The notes beneath the pieces are model-generated. The model did not search any database, had not been told where the DNA came from, and was given only the letters and a program-made list of their open reading frames with translations. The position numbers and the translations under genes were made by a program. DNA of 64,000 bases, from NCBI RefSeq assembly GCF_004138335.1, contig NZ_RYFW01000002.1, positions 601,501 through 665,500 on the forward strand. Direction: 5' to 3'. This document shows, one piece after another, positions 50,706 to 61,457 of the stretch (positions within the stretch are counted from its first letter, which is position 1; the number at the start of each line of letters is the position of its first letter). Source of the DNA: Peristeroidobacter agariperforans (GTDB taxonomy: Bacteria > Pseudomonadota > Gammaproteobacteria > Steroidobacterales > Steroidobacteraceae).

Positions 50706-51353
50706 ATGACGACGATCGGTATTTTCGGCGGCACCTTCGATCCGATTCATTTCGGTCATCTGCGCACCGCCTTTGAATTGCTGCAAGCGCTGCGCTTGAA
50801 CGAAATGCGCTTCATGCCGGCCGGCACGCCGCCGCACCGTGATACCACGGTGGCGGACGCCGAGCAGCGCCTCGCCATGGTCAAGGCTGCGACCGAGGGC
50901 CAGCCGGGCTTCACCGTCGACGATCGCGAGATCCGCCGCGAGGGATTGTCTTATTCGGTCGACACCATGCGGACCTTGCGAGCGGACTTTCCCGACCACT
51001 CGCTGTGCCTGATCGTCGGCATGGACGCATTTTTAGGCTTGCCGAAATGGCACCAGTGGCGTGAACTGCTGGAGCTGGCGCACCTGGTCGTGGCCCACCG
51101 CCCGGGCTGGCGCGCGCCGAGCATGGGGCCGTTGGGCGAGCTGTTGGTCGATCGCGGCACGGGCCGCATCAACGATCTGCACGAGCAGCGCGCCGGGTGC
51201 ATTTACATTCACGCAGTAACGCAGCTGGAAATCTCGTCCACTGAAGTGCGCAAGTTGATCGCGATGGGCCGCGACCCGCGCTATCTGATGCCCGATTCGG
51301 TTCGGGCGATCATCGAGCAGACCGGCTGTTACAAGTCGCAACCCAAGAGGTGA
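50706..51353 (+). CDS. nadD: Nicotinate-nucleotide adenylyltransferase
   Basis: NadD makes deamido-NAD from nicotinate mononucleotide and ATP. The nucleotide-binding GIFGGTFDPIHFGHLR is at the start, and ISSTEVRKLIAMGRDPRYLMPDSV is near the end. The length of 215 residues is normal. It continues the holA-nadD-rsfS-rlmH order and ends three bases before the rsfS start, so the pair is tightly linked. Confidence 0.95.
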   Translation: MTTIGIFGGTFDPIHFGHLRTAFELLQALRLNEMRFMPAGTPPHRDTTVADAEQRLAMVKAATEGQPGFTVDDREIRREGLSYSVDTMRTLRADFPDHSLCLIVGMDAFLGLPKWHQWRELLELAHLVVAHRPGWRAPSMGPLGELLVDRGTGRINDLHEQRAGCIYIHAVTQLEISSTEVRKLIAMGRDPRYLMPDSVRAIIEQTGCYKSQPKR

Positions 51354-51355
51354 GC

Positions 51356-51892
51356 ATGGCCGTCAAGCGAGCGAAAACTTCCCGACCCAGTACCGGCGCC
51401 AAGAAGAAGGCTTCTTCCAAAGCGCCTACCAATGTGACCCGGCTGAGCACCGCCCGAAAGAAGCTCGCGAGCAAGGGGCCGGCGCCGGCCGCGAAAAAGA
51501 AGGCCGCTGCTAGCAAGGCGCCCGCGGTCACGGCTCCGAAGCAGCAGCCCGTGGTTTCGGTCGTGGAGCACGCGCTCGATGAGATGAAGGCCGTCAACGT
51601 GAAGGTGCTGGCGGTGAACAAGCTCACCGACATCACCGACACCATGATCATCGCCAGCGGCAACTCCGACCGTCACGTGCGTTCGATTGCCGATCGGGTG
51701 GTCGAGCACGCCAAGAAGGCGGGCTTCCGGCCGATGGGCGTGGAAGGCGAGCGCGACGGCGAGTGGGTGCTGGTCGACATGGGCGACGTAATCGTCCACA
51801 TCATGCTGCCGAAGGTGCGCGAGTTCTATCGGCTCGAAAGCCTGTGGGACGTGAGCGCCGCGCGCCGCGAAGCGGCCGAGCAGAGTGCCTGA
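51356..51892 (+). CDS. rsfS: Ribosomal silencing factor RsfS with basic N-terminal tail
   Basis: RsfS binds ribosomal protein L14 and blocks subunit joining when nutrients fail. The conserved domain is at residues about 70-170 (VEHALDEMKAVNVKVLAVNKLTDITDTMIIASGNSDRHVRSIA, then EWVLVDMGDVIVHIMLPKVREFYRLESLW). Before it lies an unusual tail of about 60 residues rich in Lys, Ala and Pro, absent from the short E. coli protein. The ATG at 51356 follows AGAGGTGAGC and is preferred over the overlapping GTG at 51350. Confidence 0.93.
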   Translation: MAVKRAKTSRPSTGAKKKASSKAPTNVTRLSTARKKLASKGPAPAAKKKAAASKAPAVTAPKQQPVVSVVEHALDEMKAVNVKVLAVNKLTDITDTMIIASGNSDRHVRSIADRVVEHAKKAGFRPMGVEGERDGEWVLVDMGDVIVHIMLPKVREFYRLESLWDVSAARREAAEQSA

Positions 51893-51913
51893 TCGCAGGT
51901 CCATGAACCACTC

Positions 51914-52384
51914 ATGCGGTTGATCGTAGTAGCAGCAGGAACCAAGCTGCCTGACTGGGTCAACGCGGGTTTCGAGGAATACGCCGGCCGATTCACGCGC
52001 GATTACAAGCTCGAACTAAAAGAAATCGCGCTCGGCCAGCGCGCCGGGTCCAGCCCGCCGGCGCAAGCTATCGCCAAAGAAGGCGAGAAGATGCTCGCTG
52101 CCATCCCGCAGGGCGCTTACGTCGTGGCCATGCAGGTCGGCGGCAAGAACATTTCCAGCGAACAGCTCGCGCAGTTTTTACAGCAGCGCGCGCGTGACGG
52201 TCGTGACGTTGTCTTCTGCATCGGCGGGCCGGAAGGCCTGGCGCCCGAGGTCGATGCGAGAGCTGAGTTCAAGTGGTCGCTATCGGCGCTGACCTTGCCG
52301 CACGCGCTGGCTCGCGTTGTTGTTGCTGAGGCGTTGTATCGCGCGGTGATGATCATCAAGGGTCATCCATACCACCGCGCGTAG
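51914..52384 (+). CDS. rlmH: 23S rRNA pseudouridine1915 N3-methyltransferase
   Basis: RlmH methylates pseudouridine 1915 in helix 69 of 23S rRNA. The SPOUT-family knot is seen in VVFCIGGPEGLAPEVDAR and the C-terminal LSALTLPHALARVVVAEALYRAVMIIKGHPYHRA, both nearly invariant. The length of 156 residues is exact for the family. It is the last gene of the holA-nadD-rsfS-rlmH run and converges on the Ser/Thr kinase gene two bases away. Confidence 0.96.
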   Translation: MRLIVVAAGTKLPDWVNAGFEEYAGRFTRDYKLELKEIALGQRAGSSPPAQAIAKEGEKMLAAIPQGAYVVAMQVGGKNISSEQLAQFLQQRARDGRDVVFCIGGPEGLAPEVDARAEFKWSLSALTLPHALARVVVAEALYRAVMIIKGHPYHRA

Positions 52385-52386
52385 CT

Positions 52387-53244
52387 TCAAACCTTGAGCC
52401 GCGCCATCTCCGCAACCGCAGAAGCAACGGTGGGAAATCTCTCAGCGGGCTCTTTAGCCAGCATCCCATCGATCAGCCGTTGGAATCGACTGAACGGCTC
52501 CGGCAGCACCGGAATCGGGTCATTGCGATGTGCTTGTATGATCCCGATCACCGACGTGCCTTTGAACGGCCGCTGTCCGGTAAGCATTTCATAAAACATG
52601 ATACCCAGGCTGTAGATGTCGCTGCGTTGATCGACCGCAGCGCCCTCGGCCTGCTCCGGGCTGATGTAGTAGGGCGAGCCGCGAATTTCGCCGACATTGG
52701 TGTGCGACGTGCCCAGATGTTTGGCCAGGCCGAAGTCGATGAGCACGATGCGCCCGTCGGGCCGCATCATCACGTTGGCGGGCTTCAGGTCGCGATGACA
52801 CAGGTTCGCGGCGTGCACGACCTGCAGAGCGGCGGCGATCTGCAGAAAAATATCCACGCTGTCTTTCGCTGTCATCAAGTTGCGGATGCGCAGCTCGAGG
52901 CTGCCGCCGGGGAAATACTCGGTGACGATGTAACGAAAGTCCTCGCCGTGTCCCCAGTCGTAAACATCGACGATGGCCGGATGTTTGATGCGCATCAGCA
53001 GTTCGCGCTCGCGCTCGAAGCGCTCTTCTTCGCCGGCTTCGACGCTCGACAGCGGACCGGTGCGCAGCACCTTGACGGCCACGTTGTGGCCTAGCTCCAC
53101 CGACAACGCCACGTGCACTTCGGACTTCGGCGAGCGTGCGATGGTTTGCAGGAAACGATAGCCGGCAATGGTCGGAAACGCCGCGCGCTGCCGGCCGACG
53201 GGTGTTTTTCTATCCTCGGGGCGCATCCTTGACCCTACCCACAT
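52387..53244 (-). CDS. Ser/Thr protein kinase with altered glycine loop
   Basis: This 285-residue soluble protein is a bare Hanks-type kinase domain. The invariant Lys is in VAVKVL, the catalytic loop is HRDLKPANVMM, the metal site is LIDFGLAKHLG, and the SPYYISPEQ and DIYSLGIMFYEMLTGQRPF segments are normal. The glycine-rich loop reads IARSPKSEVHVA, without the usual GxGxxG, so ATP binding may differ. The start is at 53244, with an in-frame ATG at 53226 as an alternative. It is divergent from the macro-domain fusion gene, with 117 bases between. Confidence 0.9.
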   Translation of the reverse strand: MWVGSRMRPEDRKTPVGRQRAAFPTIAGYRFLQTIARSPKSEVHVALSVELGHNVAVKVLRTGPLSSVEAGEEERFERERELLMRIKHPAIVDVYDWGHGEDFRYIVTEYFPGGSLELRIRNLMTAKDSVDIFLQIAAALQVVHAANLCHRDLKPANVMMRPDGRIVLIDFGLAKHLGTSHTNVGEIRGSPYYISPEQAEGAAVDQRSDIYSLGIMFYEMLTGQRPFKGTSVIGIIQAHRNDPIPVLPEPFSRFQRLIDGMLAKEPAERFPTVASAVAEMARLKV

Positions 53245-53361
53245 CCTCTAATTCGAACGGTTGACTCGACATCGGTTGCAGCAATGTATAGAACATCCTA
53301 AGTTGAATCCCTCAGCGCCTTCGTTGCCGCTGCAGCAGTCGCAAACGAACGTGCCGAGGTT

Positions 53362-54351
53362 ATGATAGGAACCGGCCACGGCATTGGCCAGGATGGGATC
53401 GAAGGTATGGCGATAGTCATGGAGTCCAGTTACTCGATCGATGCCAGCGCGAACCTCATTAGACTCAAAGTCTGGGGCGAGTTGACGGCGGAATCGTTGA
53501 TGGAGTTGCTGAATCAGGCACGCGCCGATCCGGAATATGTCCCGGGCATGCACACCATCGCCGACTACCGCGAGGCGTACGGCAACTGGGACTACAGCGA
53601 AATCCAGCGCTTTCGCGACTACCTGGTGCACATCGCGGTCCCCTGCGAAGTGCGCTGGGCCGCAATTTTCAAGCCCGGCAACCTCGCCGCCGCCGCCCAC
53701 GTGCTGATCCTGATCAGCGAAGCGGTCGGCGCTGACATAAAGTTGCGCATGTTCGAGGAGCCCGCCGCGGCCCTGCGCTGGGTGCGTGGGCAGGACCGCC
53801 CGGAGGCCAGCATGAGTTACGAATTCTTGAACGGCCGGGTCGAGGTGCGGACCGGCGACATCACCGGCCTGAAGGTCGATGCGGTCGTGAATGCGGCCAA
53901 TTCGTCCTTGCTGGGCGGGGGCGGCGTCGATGGCGCCATCCATCGGCGCGGCGGTCAGGAAATCCTGCGGGCCTGTCAGGAGCTGCGGGAAACCTGCTAT
54001 CCGCGCGGCCTGCCGGCTGGTGAGGCGGTGCTGACGACGGCAGGCAATCTGCCGGCGCGTTACGTGATCCATACCGTCGGTCCGGTGTGGGGGCGGGATC
54101 AGCAGCCCGATACGCTGCTCGCGTCCTGTTACAAGAAATCCCTTGCGCTGGCGGCGAATCATGCACTCGGCTCGGTGGCGTTTCCGGCAATTTCCACCGG
54201 CGCCTATGGCTACCCGAAGGACGAGGCAGCAGCGGTGGCATCCACTGCGATTACGCAAGCCCTGGTGCAGGCCGATGCGATCGAGCGGGTGTCGCTGGTG
54301 TTCTTCTCGGACGCCGATCTGGACGTGTTCCTGGCGAACCAGCAGTTTTAA
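53362..54351 (+). CDS. SpoIIAA-like/macro-domain fusion protein
   Basis: The N-terminal part (about residues 20-145) resembles SpoIIAA/STAS-like small domains (YSIDASANLIRLKVWGELTAESLMELLNQA, then RWAAIFKPGNLAAAAH). The C-terminal part (about 150-329) is a macro domain: VEVRTGDITGLKVDAVVNAANSSLLGGGGVDGAIHRRGGQEIL, YVIHTVGPVWG, and VAFPAISTGAYGYP. Macro domains bind or hydrolyse ADP-ribose and O-acetyl-ADP-ribose. Starts at 53407 and 53419 are possible. A ribosome-site-like GGAGG at 53802-53806 precedes an in-frame ATG at 53812, so the macro domain may also be made alone. Its target is unknown. Confidence 0.85.
   Translation: MIGTGHGIGQDGIEGMAIVMESSYSIDASANLIRLKVWGELTAESLMELLNQARADPEYVPGMHTIADYREAYGNWDYSEIQRFRDYLVHIAVPCEVRWAAIFKPGNLAAAAHVLILISEAVGADIKLRMFEEPAAALRWVRGQDRPEASMSYEFLNGRVEVRTGDITGLKVDAVVNAANSSLLGGGGVDGAIHRRGGQEILRACQELRETCYPRGLPAGEAVLTTAGNLPARYVIHTVGPVWGRDQQPDTLLASCYKKSLALAANHALGSVAFPAISTGAYGYPKDEAAAVASTAITQALVQADAIERVSLVFFSDADLDVFLANQQF
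53802..53814 (+). promoter_or_regulatory. Internal ribosome site before the macro domain
   Basis: GGAGG at 53802-53806 stands five bases before an ATG at 53812-53814 in the frame of the fusion gene, exactly where the macro domain begins (MSYEFLNGRVEVRTGDIT). A shorter macro-only product of about 180 residues could start here. Confidence 0.5.
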
Positions 54352-54401
54352 CCGGCACCAGCCGAGGTACAGGAGGTAGCTCATCCTGTATCCTTCGGCG
54401 C

Positions 54402-55015
54402 ATGTCAGTACCTGCAACTTCATCCGCCAAGCCGTTGATCTACTTGGCCTCGGCGTCCCCTCGCCGGAGCGCCCTGCTGACCCAGATCGGGGTCGCGCAC
54501 CGCGTCGCCCCGGTGGCCGTCGATGAGTCCGTGGCCGGGGCCGAGGCGCCGGAAAAATATGTCACAAGGCTCGCCGCCCTGAAGGCCGACACGCTCTGGG
54601 ACCACCTCCCTCAGGAGCAGCGGTTGCCGGTGCTCGGTTCGGATACGACGGTCGTCGTCGACCGCAGCATCCTCGGCAAGCCAGCCAACGAAGACGACTG
54701 TGTCCGCATGCTCCAGCTGTTGTCCGGGCGGACGCACCAGGTGCACACCGCCGTCGCCGTCCGCAGCGCTCGCGGCAGCGAAGTGCGCCTGAGCATCAGC
54801 GATGTGACTTTTCGCGAGCTGACACCGGCGGAAATGCGGGCGTACTGGCGCAGCGGCGAGCCGGCCGATAAGGCGGGCGGGTATGCCGTTCAGGGGCGCG
54901 GCGCCGTGTTCATCCGTCATATCGCCGGCAGTTACTCCGGCATCATGGGGTTGCCGTTGTTCGAAACCGCCGAATTGTTGGCTGCGCACCAGGTTGTCGC
55001 CAGTGAGGTTCAAGG

Positions 55016-55019
<4 letters not shown>
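54402..55019 (+). CDS. maf: Maf-family nucleotide pyrophosphatase (dTTP/UTP type)
   Basis: Maf proteins hydrolyse non-canonical or pyrimidine nucleoside triphosphates, perhaps limiting mutation or linked to cell-division arrest. Visible motifs are LASASPRRSALL, LGSDTTVVVD, GKPANEDDCVRMLQLLSGRTHQVHTAVAV and VQGRGAVFIRHIAGSYSGIMGLPL. I start at the ATG at 54402 (205 residues). A strong AGGAGG lies about 26 bases upstream, too far to be its ribosome site. The stop overlaps rng by four bases. The order maf-rng-yhdP-tldD is that of E. coli. Confidence 0.93.
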
Positions 55020-56500
<1,481 letters not shown>

Positions 56501-56524
56501 TCGTCAGTGTGATGCCGTCCGGTA

Positions 56525-59500
56525 ATGTCGTTGAGTCCACGCAAAGTTGTTAAATGGCTGCTCGGCACGCTCGTGGTGCTGGCCATGCTCGTGGGCCTGT
56601 TGTTCGCCACGTTCGGTTTCATCGTCGGACGCGTGCCGGAATATCGAGTACAGCTGCAGGACTGGATCGGCGAGCGCAGCGGCCTGATCGTCGAATTCCG
56701 AACCTTGAGTGCGCGCTTGCGTTTCTACGGGCCGGAGCTGGTGTTCGATGACGCCGTTGTGCGCACACCCGATCGGACGCGCACGCTATTCGTAGCCCGA
56801 AGGGGCAGCGTCGGCTTCGATCTGTGGACGTCCATCGTCAATCGCCGTTTGACGGGCGGGCGCTTCGCACTCGAGGCGCCTGAGATCGCGCTGATCCGCA
56901 CGCGCGAAGGCAAGATTCAATTGCTGGGTCAGAGCGCGCTGCCCGAGCGCGACATCAAGCCGATAGCCTTGGAGCAGTTGCCGACCGGCCGCTTCGTCGT
57001 GCACGACGCCGTGGTCAGTTTTCGCGACGCCATCACGGGGCGGGGACCTTGGTCGCTGTCGGGTGTGAGCTTCGACCTCGCGCGCAGCACGGATTCGATG
57101 GAATTGAGCGGTACGGCTTCGTTGCCAAAGACCTTGGGCGAGGAACTGAAGTTCTCGGCGACGGCTGAAGGTGCGCTCGAAGATTCCGCTGCGCTGCTCT
57201 CCACATTCAATGTGCAAGGAGCCAGGCTGGATCTGGCGGGCTGGGCCGATTTGTTGCCCGATGCGTGGCCGGCGCCAGAGAGCGGTCATGGCGCCATCCG
57301 TGTGAGCGGCACATTGAAAGGCGCGGAGCTGCTGCAACTGTCAGCAGCAGTCGACGTTGGCCAGCTCACGACGGAGTTGCCGGTGTGGACGATTCCGCTG
57401 CCGACAGCCGAGCCGCTGGTGCCGCCTGTGCCGGACGATGCGCCGAAGCGCACCCCCAAGCATCCCATTGAGACAGAACCCCCGGTTGTAGAACCGCAGC
57501 CCACGCCGCCTGCGCCGCAAATCTTGAGCTACTCTCGACTGGCATTCGCATTGAATGCGCAGAAAGCGGGTAATCAGTGGAGCGTCGCGCTCTCGGACAT
57601 CGACGCAACTCGCACCGACTCGTCGTGGCAAGCCAAGAAAATCGCGGCGCGCTGGTCGCGCAACGGTCAGGGCGTGCTCAACGTCAGCGGCGAAGCAGAT
57701 CGGATCGTGCTCGGCAACGTCTGGCCCTGGCTCGTCTATTTTCCGGAAAGCGAAGCGCTTGCGCGTGTACGTGCGATGCAGACCACCGGTACATTGACGG
57801 ATGTGAAGTTCTCGTTGGCGCGCACCGCTCCCGACGCGCCCGTCAAATATTCGGTTGAAACAAAGCTGGAAAACGTGGGGTTCGCGCCGGTGTTGCGAAC
57901 GCCGGGGCTCACCGGCATCAGCGGCAGGCTCGACGCCAACGATCACGCCGGCCAGCTGCACCTGGCGAGCAAGGACATCGAGTTCAATCTGCCGCGAACG
58001 TTTCGTAGCGTGCTGGCCGCAGCCTCTGCCGACGGCGTGGTGTCGTGGGAGCGCAATGACGCGGGGCTGATCGTAAGCACCGATCAGCTGAAAGTGCAGG
58101 GCGACGACGGTCGTGCCGTCGCGCGCATGCACCTGACCCTTCCCAGCGATGGCACATCGCCGGTGTTGGATCTATTCGCGCAGGGCCAGGATCTGAAGAT
58201 CGGCTCGACCTATAAATATCTGCCGGGCGACAAGCTTGGGCCGAAGACGCTCGAATGGTTCGATCGAGCATTGCTCGACGGTCGCATTGCCACTGCCGAG
58301 TTCACATACAAGGGACCGATGCGCCAGTTTCCGTTCCGTAAGAACGAGGGAACATTCCTGGCGCGCGCGCAGGTCGAGAACGCGCTGTTCGATTATCAGG
58401 AAGGCTGGCAGCCGGCGCGCGAGCTGATGGCTGAGGTCGAGTTCCGGAATCAAGGCATGCGCGTGCACGCGACGTCTGCGATGGTCGGCAATCTGCGCAT
58501 GAACGAGGCGACGGCCGAGATTCCCGATTTCAGGCAGAACGAGCTGTCGATCAAGGCGGCGGCTGCGGGCGATCTGGATGGCGGACTGTCGTTCCTGCGC
58601 AATAGCCCGATCGGCCCACGCCTCGGTGAAACATTCGCGCGCTTGGGCGGGCGCGGAGCGATGACAGCGGACGTGCGTTTGGATCTGCCGTTGAAGCGAC
58701 TCGACGATCGCAAGATCGATGTCGTTGCACGCTTTGCCGATGCGACAGTGACGATGCAGAAAGTCTCGGCGCCGGTGCAGGCGCTGACCGGTGAGCTGAG
58801 AGTCAAGAACACTTTGATCGCCGCAGCTGACTTGAAAGGCCGATTCCTCGGCGGCCCGCTCACCGTGAAGATCGATCAGCAGAGCGCCACCGCTGCACAG
58901 CTCGATGCGCAAGGTCACGCGCAGGCCACCGAGCTGCATTCGTTGTTCTCGTTGCCCGCGACGGTGAAGCTCGCTGGTGACACCGACTATCACGTGAGCA
59001 TGCCGATCGCGAGCGGCGCTAGCGAAGCCGCCCAACGTCGCCACATCAAGATCGACTCCAACCTGCGTGGCCTCGGTGTGACGCTGCCGCAGCCGCTGGG
59101 CAAGGGCGTCGCGGATGAGCGGCCGTTACAGGTGGCTTTGGAAATAGACGACGAGCAGATCCTGTCGCGCACCGCTTACGGCGATGTGCGGGCGTTGATT
59201 CGGATGCGTCAGTCCGACGCCGGCTGGACGCTGGATCGCGGCGGTGTGCGGGCCGATGCCGTGGCGCCGGCGCTGCCCGGTCATCGCGGCCTCCGCATCG
59301 AAGGCAATGTGCAACGTTTCGTGCTGGATGACTGGCTGGCACTGCGTGGCACGCAGCCGAATGCCAGTGCCGCGGCCCGCGACGACGATGGTCCGAAGCT
59401 GTCGGACTATCTTCAGGCCGCGAACGTGCGCGTCGCCGACTTTCAAATTTTCGGCTATCGCTTCGCCGATCTGCGTGGCGTGCTGCAGTCGACTCAGAGC

Positions 59501-60505
59501 GGCTGGCGCGTCGATGTGAGCGGCGATAACGCCGCGGGCCAGGTGTTGATTCCCGAGTCGTTCACGGGATCGCAGCCGTTGCGCGCGACGATGGAACGAC
59601 TGGTCATCAACAAAGCGCCGGTTCAGGAAGGCGCTGCGAAGGATGACGATGACGCGCTGGATCCACGCAATCTGCCGAACATGCAGATCTATGTGGCCAA
59701 CATGCTTCTCGGCACTCGCGCCGTTGGCGCGGTTGACTTGAAGGCGACGCGAGTTCCGCAAGGCATTCGCTTCGACAACGCAACCATTCTCGCCGAATCG
59801 GTGCGCGCGGAAGCGCAGGGGCAGTGGTTCACCACTGTCGATGGACCGCGTTCGACATTGAACGCCTCCATCGAAAGCAAGGATGTCGCGGCAACGCTCA
59901 AAGCGCTGAACTACACGCCGTTCCTGGAAGCCAAGCGTGGCGCGATCAAAGCGGACCTGGCGTGGAATGGCGGTTACGACAGCAACATTCTCGAGCACGC
60001 GTCGGGCGCCATTCGCATCGAGGCGGAGACCGGGCAGATTGTGAATTTGCAACCGGGCGCAGGCCGCGTGCTCGGATTGTTCAGCGTGGGCGCATTACCG
60101 CGCCGCCTCGCGCTCGACTTCAGCGATCTCACGGAGAAAGGCCTGGCGTTCGACACGATCCATGGCGATTTCGAATTACGCGACGGCAATGCATTCACGA
60201 ACAATCTGCTGTTGCGAGGTCCGGCCGCAGAAATCGGCATCGCGGGCCGCACCGGCCTGGGCTCGCGCGACTACGACCAAACTGCGGTCGTGACAGGAAA
60301 TCTCGGTGCATCGTTGCCAGTGGCGGGTGCGCTGGCTGGCGGTCCGGTCGTGGGCGCGGCGGTGTTGCTGTTCTCGCAAGTCTTCAAGGAGCCCCTCAAG
60401 GGCATCACCCGCGGCTACTATCGAATCACCGGACCCTGGGATGCCCCAGTGGTGGAACGGGTCGATGCGGCAGACGCCAAGGCGGAAGTCACGGGTGACA
60501 ACTAA
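56525..60505 (+). CDS. yhdP: YhdP-family AsmA-like protein
   Basis: YhdP spans from the inner membrane into the periplasm and carries phospholipids toward the outer membrane in E. coli. This 1326-residue protein has one N-terminal membrane helix (about 10-35) and a very long beta-rich periplasmic part. Its C-terminal AsmA-like end is conserved: LDFSDLTEKGLAFDTIHGDFELRDG, then VVGAAVLLFSQVFKEPLKGITRGYYRITGPWDAPVVERV. A Pro-rich insert lies at about residues 295-335. It sits in the standard rng-yhdP-nit-tldD order. Confidence 0.93.
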   Translation: MSLSPRKVVKWLLGTLVVLAMLVGLLFATFGFIVGRVPEYRVQLQDWIGERSGLIVEFRTLSARLRFYGPELVFDDAVVRTPDRTRTLFVARRGSVGFDLWTSIVNRRLTGGRFALEAPEIALIRTREGKIQLLGQSALPERDIKPIALEQLPTGRFVVHDAVVSFRDAITGRGPWSLSGVSFDLARSTDSMELSGTASLPKTLGEELKFSATAEGALEDSAALLSTFNVQGARLDLAGWADLLPDAWPAPESGHGAIRVSGTLKGAELLQLSAAVDVGQLTTELPVWTIPLPTAEPLVPPVPDDAPKRTPKHPIETEPPVVEPQPTPPAPQILSYSRLAFALNAQKAGNQWSVALSDIDATRTDSSWQAKKIAARWSRNGQGVLNVSGEADRIVLGNVWPWLVYFPESEALARVRAMQTTGTLTDVKFSLARTAPDAPVKYSVETKLENVGFAPVLRTPGLTGISGRLDANDHAGQLHLASKDIEFNLPRTFRSVLAAASADGVVSWERNDAGLIVSTDQLKVQGDDGRAVARMHLTLPSDGTSPVLDLFAQGQDLKIGSTYKYLPGDKLGPKTLEWFDRALLDGRIATAEFTYKGPMRQFPFRKNEGTFLARAQVENALFDYQEGWQPARELMAEVEFRNQGMRVHATSAMVGNLRMNEATAEIPDFRQNELSIKAAAAGDLDGGLSFLRNSPIGPRLGETFARLGGRGAMTADVRLDLPLKRLDDRKIDVVARFADATVTMQKVSAPVQALTGELRVKNTLIAAADLKGRFLGGPLTVKIDQQSATAAQLDAQGHAQATELHSLFSLPATVKLAGDTDYHVSMPIASGASEAAQRRHIKIDSNLRGLGVTLPQPLGKGVADERPLQVALEIDDEQILSRTAYGDVRALIRMRQSDAGWTLDRGGVRADAVAPALPGHRGLRIEGNVQRFVLDDWLALRGTQPNASAAARDDDGPKLSDYLQAANVRVADFQIFGYRFADLRGVLQSTQSGWRVDVSGDNAAGQVLIPESFTGSQPLRATMERLVINKAPVQEGAAKDDDDALDPRNLPNMQIYVANMLLGTRAVGAVDLKATRVPQGIRFDNATILAESVRAEAQGQWFTTVDGPRSTLNASIESKDVAATLKALNYTPFLEAKRGAIKADLAWNGGYDSNILEHASGAIRIEAETGQIVNLQPGAGRVLGLFSVGALPRRLALDFSDLTEKGLAFDTIHGDFELRDGNAFTNNLLLRGPAAEIGIAGRTGLGSRDYDQTAVVTGNLGASLPVAGALAGGPVVGAAVLLFSQVFKEPLKGITRGYYRITGPWDAPVVERVDAADAKAEVTGDN

Positions 60506-60509
60506 TCCT

Positions 60510-61436
60510 ATGATCGAAAGCGGCCAAGGCCCTTTTGATGAGCCCGGCAAAAGGCGCGACCTTTGCCGGACTCCCATTCGCGCTGCTGTACTGCAAATGA
60601 CCTCAGCGCCCGAGGTCGAAGCCAATCTCGCGACCGCGCGCACCCTGTTGGAGCGTGCGCGTGCAGAAGGCGTGATGCTCGCGGCGCTGCCTGAAAACTT
60701 TGCCATCATGGGCCGCAAGGAGGTCGACAAAGTAGAGGTGGCCGAGACTCCGGGCGAGGGGCCCATCCAGGCGTTTCTGGGCCACTGCGCGCGCGAGTTG
60801 GGCTTGTGGATCATCGGCGGCACGATTCCGCTGCGCGTCGACAGCGAGCCCGAGCGCGTCGCGTCCGCATCGCTGGTATTCGATGATCACGGCCGTGCCC
60901 TGGGGCGCTACGACAAGATACATTTGTTCGATGTAGGCATTCCGAACCGCGACGCGCCTCAGCGCGACGAGCGCTATCGGGAATCTGCCACCGTCGCTCC
61001 AGGCAGTCAGCCGACGGTCGTGCCCACGCCGTTTGGCAGAATTGGCATGGCGGTCTGCTACGACGTGCGCTTTCCCGAGCTGTTCCGCGTACTCTCGGAG
61101 CAGGGGGCGGAAATCCTTAGCCTGCCTTCAGCGTTTACCGCACCCACAGGTAAGGCTCATTGGGAATTGTTGATCCGCGCCCGAGCAGTCGAGAATCTCT
61201 GCTACGTCCTGGCCCCAGCGCAAAGTGGTATTCATCCGAATGGGCGGGAGACCTGGGGAGACTCGCTCATTGCGGATCCCTGGGGCCAGGTCATCTCTCG
61301 CGTTACCGACGCCGGCCCCGGCCTTGCAGTGGCGGAAATCGACCGCACTGTGCAACAAGAACTCCGCGAACGTTTCCCGGCCCTGTCGCATCGGCGTTTT
61401 ACAATCGCGCCGCCATCTTTAGTCTCCGCGGATTGA
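60510..61436 (+). CDS. Nitrilase-family carbon-nitrogen hydrolase
   Basis: This 308-residue enzyme has the Glu-Lys-Cys triad of the nitrilase superfamily: E62 in LPENF, K136 in YDKIHLFD and C183 in VCYDVRFPE. It resembles Nit1/Nit2-type amidases that repair deaminated glutathione or dicarboxylic amides, rather than true nitrilases. The ATG at 60510 follows yhdP by four bases; a GTG at 60495 is an alternative. Its place between yhdP and tldD is typical of many gammaproteobacteria. Confidence 0.88.
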   Translation: MIESGQGPFDEPGKRRDLCRTPIRAAVLQMTSAPEVEANLATARTLLERARAEGVMLAALPENFAIMGRKEVDKVEVAETPGEGPIQAFLGHCARELGLWIIGGTIPLRVDSEPERVASASLVFDDHGRALGRYDKIHLFDVGIPNRDAPQRDERYRESATVAPGSQPTVVPTPFGRIGMAVCYDVRFPELFRVLSEQGAEILSLPSAFTAPTGKAHWELLIRARAVENLCYVLAPAQSGIHPNGRETWGDSLIADPWGQVISRVTDAGPGLAVAEIDRTVQQELRERFPALSHRRFTIAPPSLVSAD

Positions 61437-61457
61437 TTACGAGGACTCGCCACGCGC

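Noticed and set aside
53362-54351. Reading the SpoIIAA-like and macro parts as two separate genes
   Set aside because: They share one uninterrupted frame with no stop between them; I keep one gene and note the possible internal start.
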